DNA of 7,989 nucleotides from assembly GCA_002404345.1 (NCBI GenBank), contig DHJN01000229.1, positions 459-8,447 of the forward strand. Reading direction: 5' to 3'. Source of the stretch: Actinobacteria bacterium UBA4719. Lineage in GTDB: Bacteria; Actinomycetota; Actinomycetes; Actinomycetales; Dermatophilaceae. The notes beneath the pieces were generated by a model. That model had not been told where the DNA came from. It saw nothing but the letters and a program-made list of their open reading frames with translations, and ran no database searches. Both the position numbers and the translations under genes were made by a program. Positions within the stretch are counted from its first letter, which is position 1, and the number at the start of each line of letters is the position of its first letter. Of this stretch, positions 7,358 through 7,989 are shown piece by piece.

Positions 7358-7989
7358 ATGCCTGAGATCCCTGTCGCGTTGAGCGAGTCCGACCTGCCCA
7401 TCGCCCAGGTCTATGACCAGTCGGTGCTTGACGGCTTCGATGCACAGGAGCGCCTCGGGGCGCCGGGGAAGTTCCCGTTCACCCGCGGCGTGTACCCGTC
7501 GATGTACACGGGCAAGCCGTGGACGATGCGCCAGTACGCCGGGTTCGGCACGGCCGCCGGGTCCAACGAGCGTTACCACCAGCTGGTCAAGGCCGGCACC
7601 GGTGGCCTCTCCGTGGCCTTCGACCTGCCCACCCAGATGGGTTATGACTCCGACGAGGCGATCGCTCACGGTGAGGTCGGCAAGGTCGGGGTCGCGATCG
7701 ACTCCCTCGATGACATGCGCACGCTGTTCCACGGACTGCCGCTGGACAAGGTGAGCACGTCGATGACGATCAACGCGCCCGCCTCGACCCTGCTGCTGAT
7801 GTACCAGCTGGTGGCGGCCGAGGAGGGCATCGCCGGCAAGCAGCTGACCGGCACGATCCAGAACGACGTGCTCAAGGAGTACATCGCCCGTGGCACGTAC
7901 ATCTATCCGCCGAAGGAGTCGCTGCGCCTGATCAGCGACATCTTCTCCTACTGCCACAAGGAGCTTCCGCGCTGGAACACGATCTCCAT
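7358..7989 (+). CDS. Methylmalonyl-CoA mutase family protein, large (catalytic) subunit, 5' part
   Basis: An adenosylcobalamin-dependent acyl-CoA mutase that would interconvert methylmalonyl-CoA and succinyl-CoA. The first 210 codons are present and the gene runs off the window. Family motifs include [20 protein letters not shown] (residues 39-58), [16 protein letters not shown] (84-99), [10 protein letters not shown] (111-120), and [18 protein letters not shown] (165-182). Specificity positions can be matched to Propionibacterium shermanii MutB with a 29-residue offset: Tyr89 to Y60, Ser114 to S85, Phe117 to F88, Gln197 to Q168, and Arg207 to R178. All have the methylmalonyl-CoA mutase residue, not Phe/Gln (isobutyryl-CoA mutase) or Ile/Asp (2-hydroxyisobutyryl-CoA mutase). 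The short N-terminus resembles split mutases whose B12-binding domain is a separate subunit, but the C-terminus is not visible to confirm this. Confidence 0.92.
   Translation, partial: MPEIPVALSESDLPIAQVYDQSVLDGFDAQERLGAPGKFPFTRGVYPSMYTGKPWTMRQYAGFGTAAGSNERYHQLVKAGTGGLSVAFDLPTQMGYDSDEAIAHGEVGKVGVAIDSLDDMRTLFHGLPLDKVSTSMTINAPASTLLLMYQLVAAEEGIAGKQLTGTIQNDVLKEYIARGTYIYPPKESLRLISDIFSYCHKELPRWNTIS

Noticed and set aside
7205..7957. Upstream extension of the 96-residue minus-strand frame to 347 codons
   Set aside because: Most of it is antisense to the acyl-CoA mutase and has shadow-type composition. A GTG with a good SD at 7204 gives a better start.

Overview
The window looks like chromosomal DNA from a high-GC actinobacterium. 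GC content is high, GTG starts occur, Shine-Dalgarno (SD) sequences are weak or absent before several genes, and the gene types are actinobacterial. A Micrococcales or Propionibacteriales relative is plausible, but I cannot place it to genus. Most of the window is ordinary housekeeping and envelope sequence. I see no phage, insertion sequence, CRISPR array, or RNA gene, and no complete new multi-gene system.

Layout. The left edge holds the 3' end of a CAP/SCP-domain gene (1-231, +), followed by a strong 19-bp stem-loop (277-328). A DeoR-family repressor gene follows (338-1156, -), with three tandem 14-bp repeats just upstream of it (1183-1224). Divergent from it is a tight rightward cluster: trpS (1330-2364), a 2H phosphoesterase / 2'-5' RNA ligase-like protein (2373-2915), and a YihY/BrkB-type membrane protein (2912-3982). 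The last two overlap by 4 bases. Converging on this cluster is a secreted, membrane-anchored D-Ala-D-Ala carboxypeptidase (4041-5204, -). Divergent from the carboxypeptidase is manC, a mannose-1-phosphate guanylyltransferase (5354-6478, +).

Between manC and the right edge is a roughly 0.9-kb stretch of small leftward reading frames (6527-7204) that look like remnants of a decayed operon. Within it, 6914-7204 appears poorer in GC than its surroundings. The window ends in the first 210 codons of an adenosylcobalamin-dependent acyl-CoA mutase (7358-7989, +), whose substrate-specificity residues match methylmalonyl-CoA mutase.

The most unusual structure is at the 5' end of manC. Three imperfect tandem copies of a 23-bp unit each carry an ATG, in three different frames. 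The result is two tiny reading frames, each closed by an ATGA overlap that opens the next, ending in manC. The repeat number would decide whether the upstream start is in frame with manC. Other points worth a second look are the repeats before deoR, the leaderless-type promoter spacing before several genes, and the debris island at 6527-7204.
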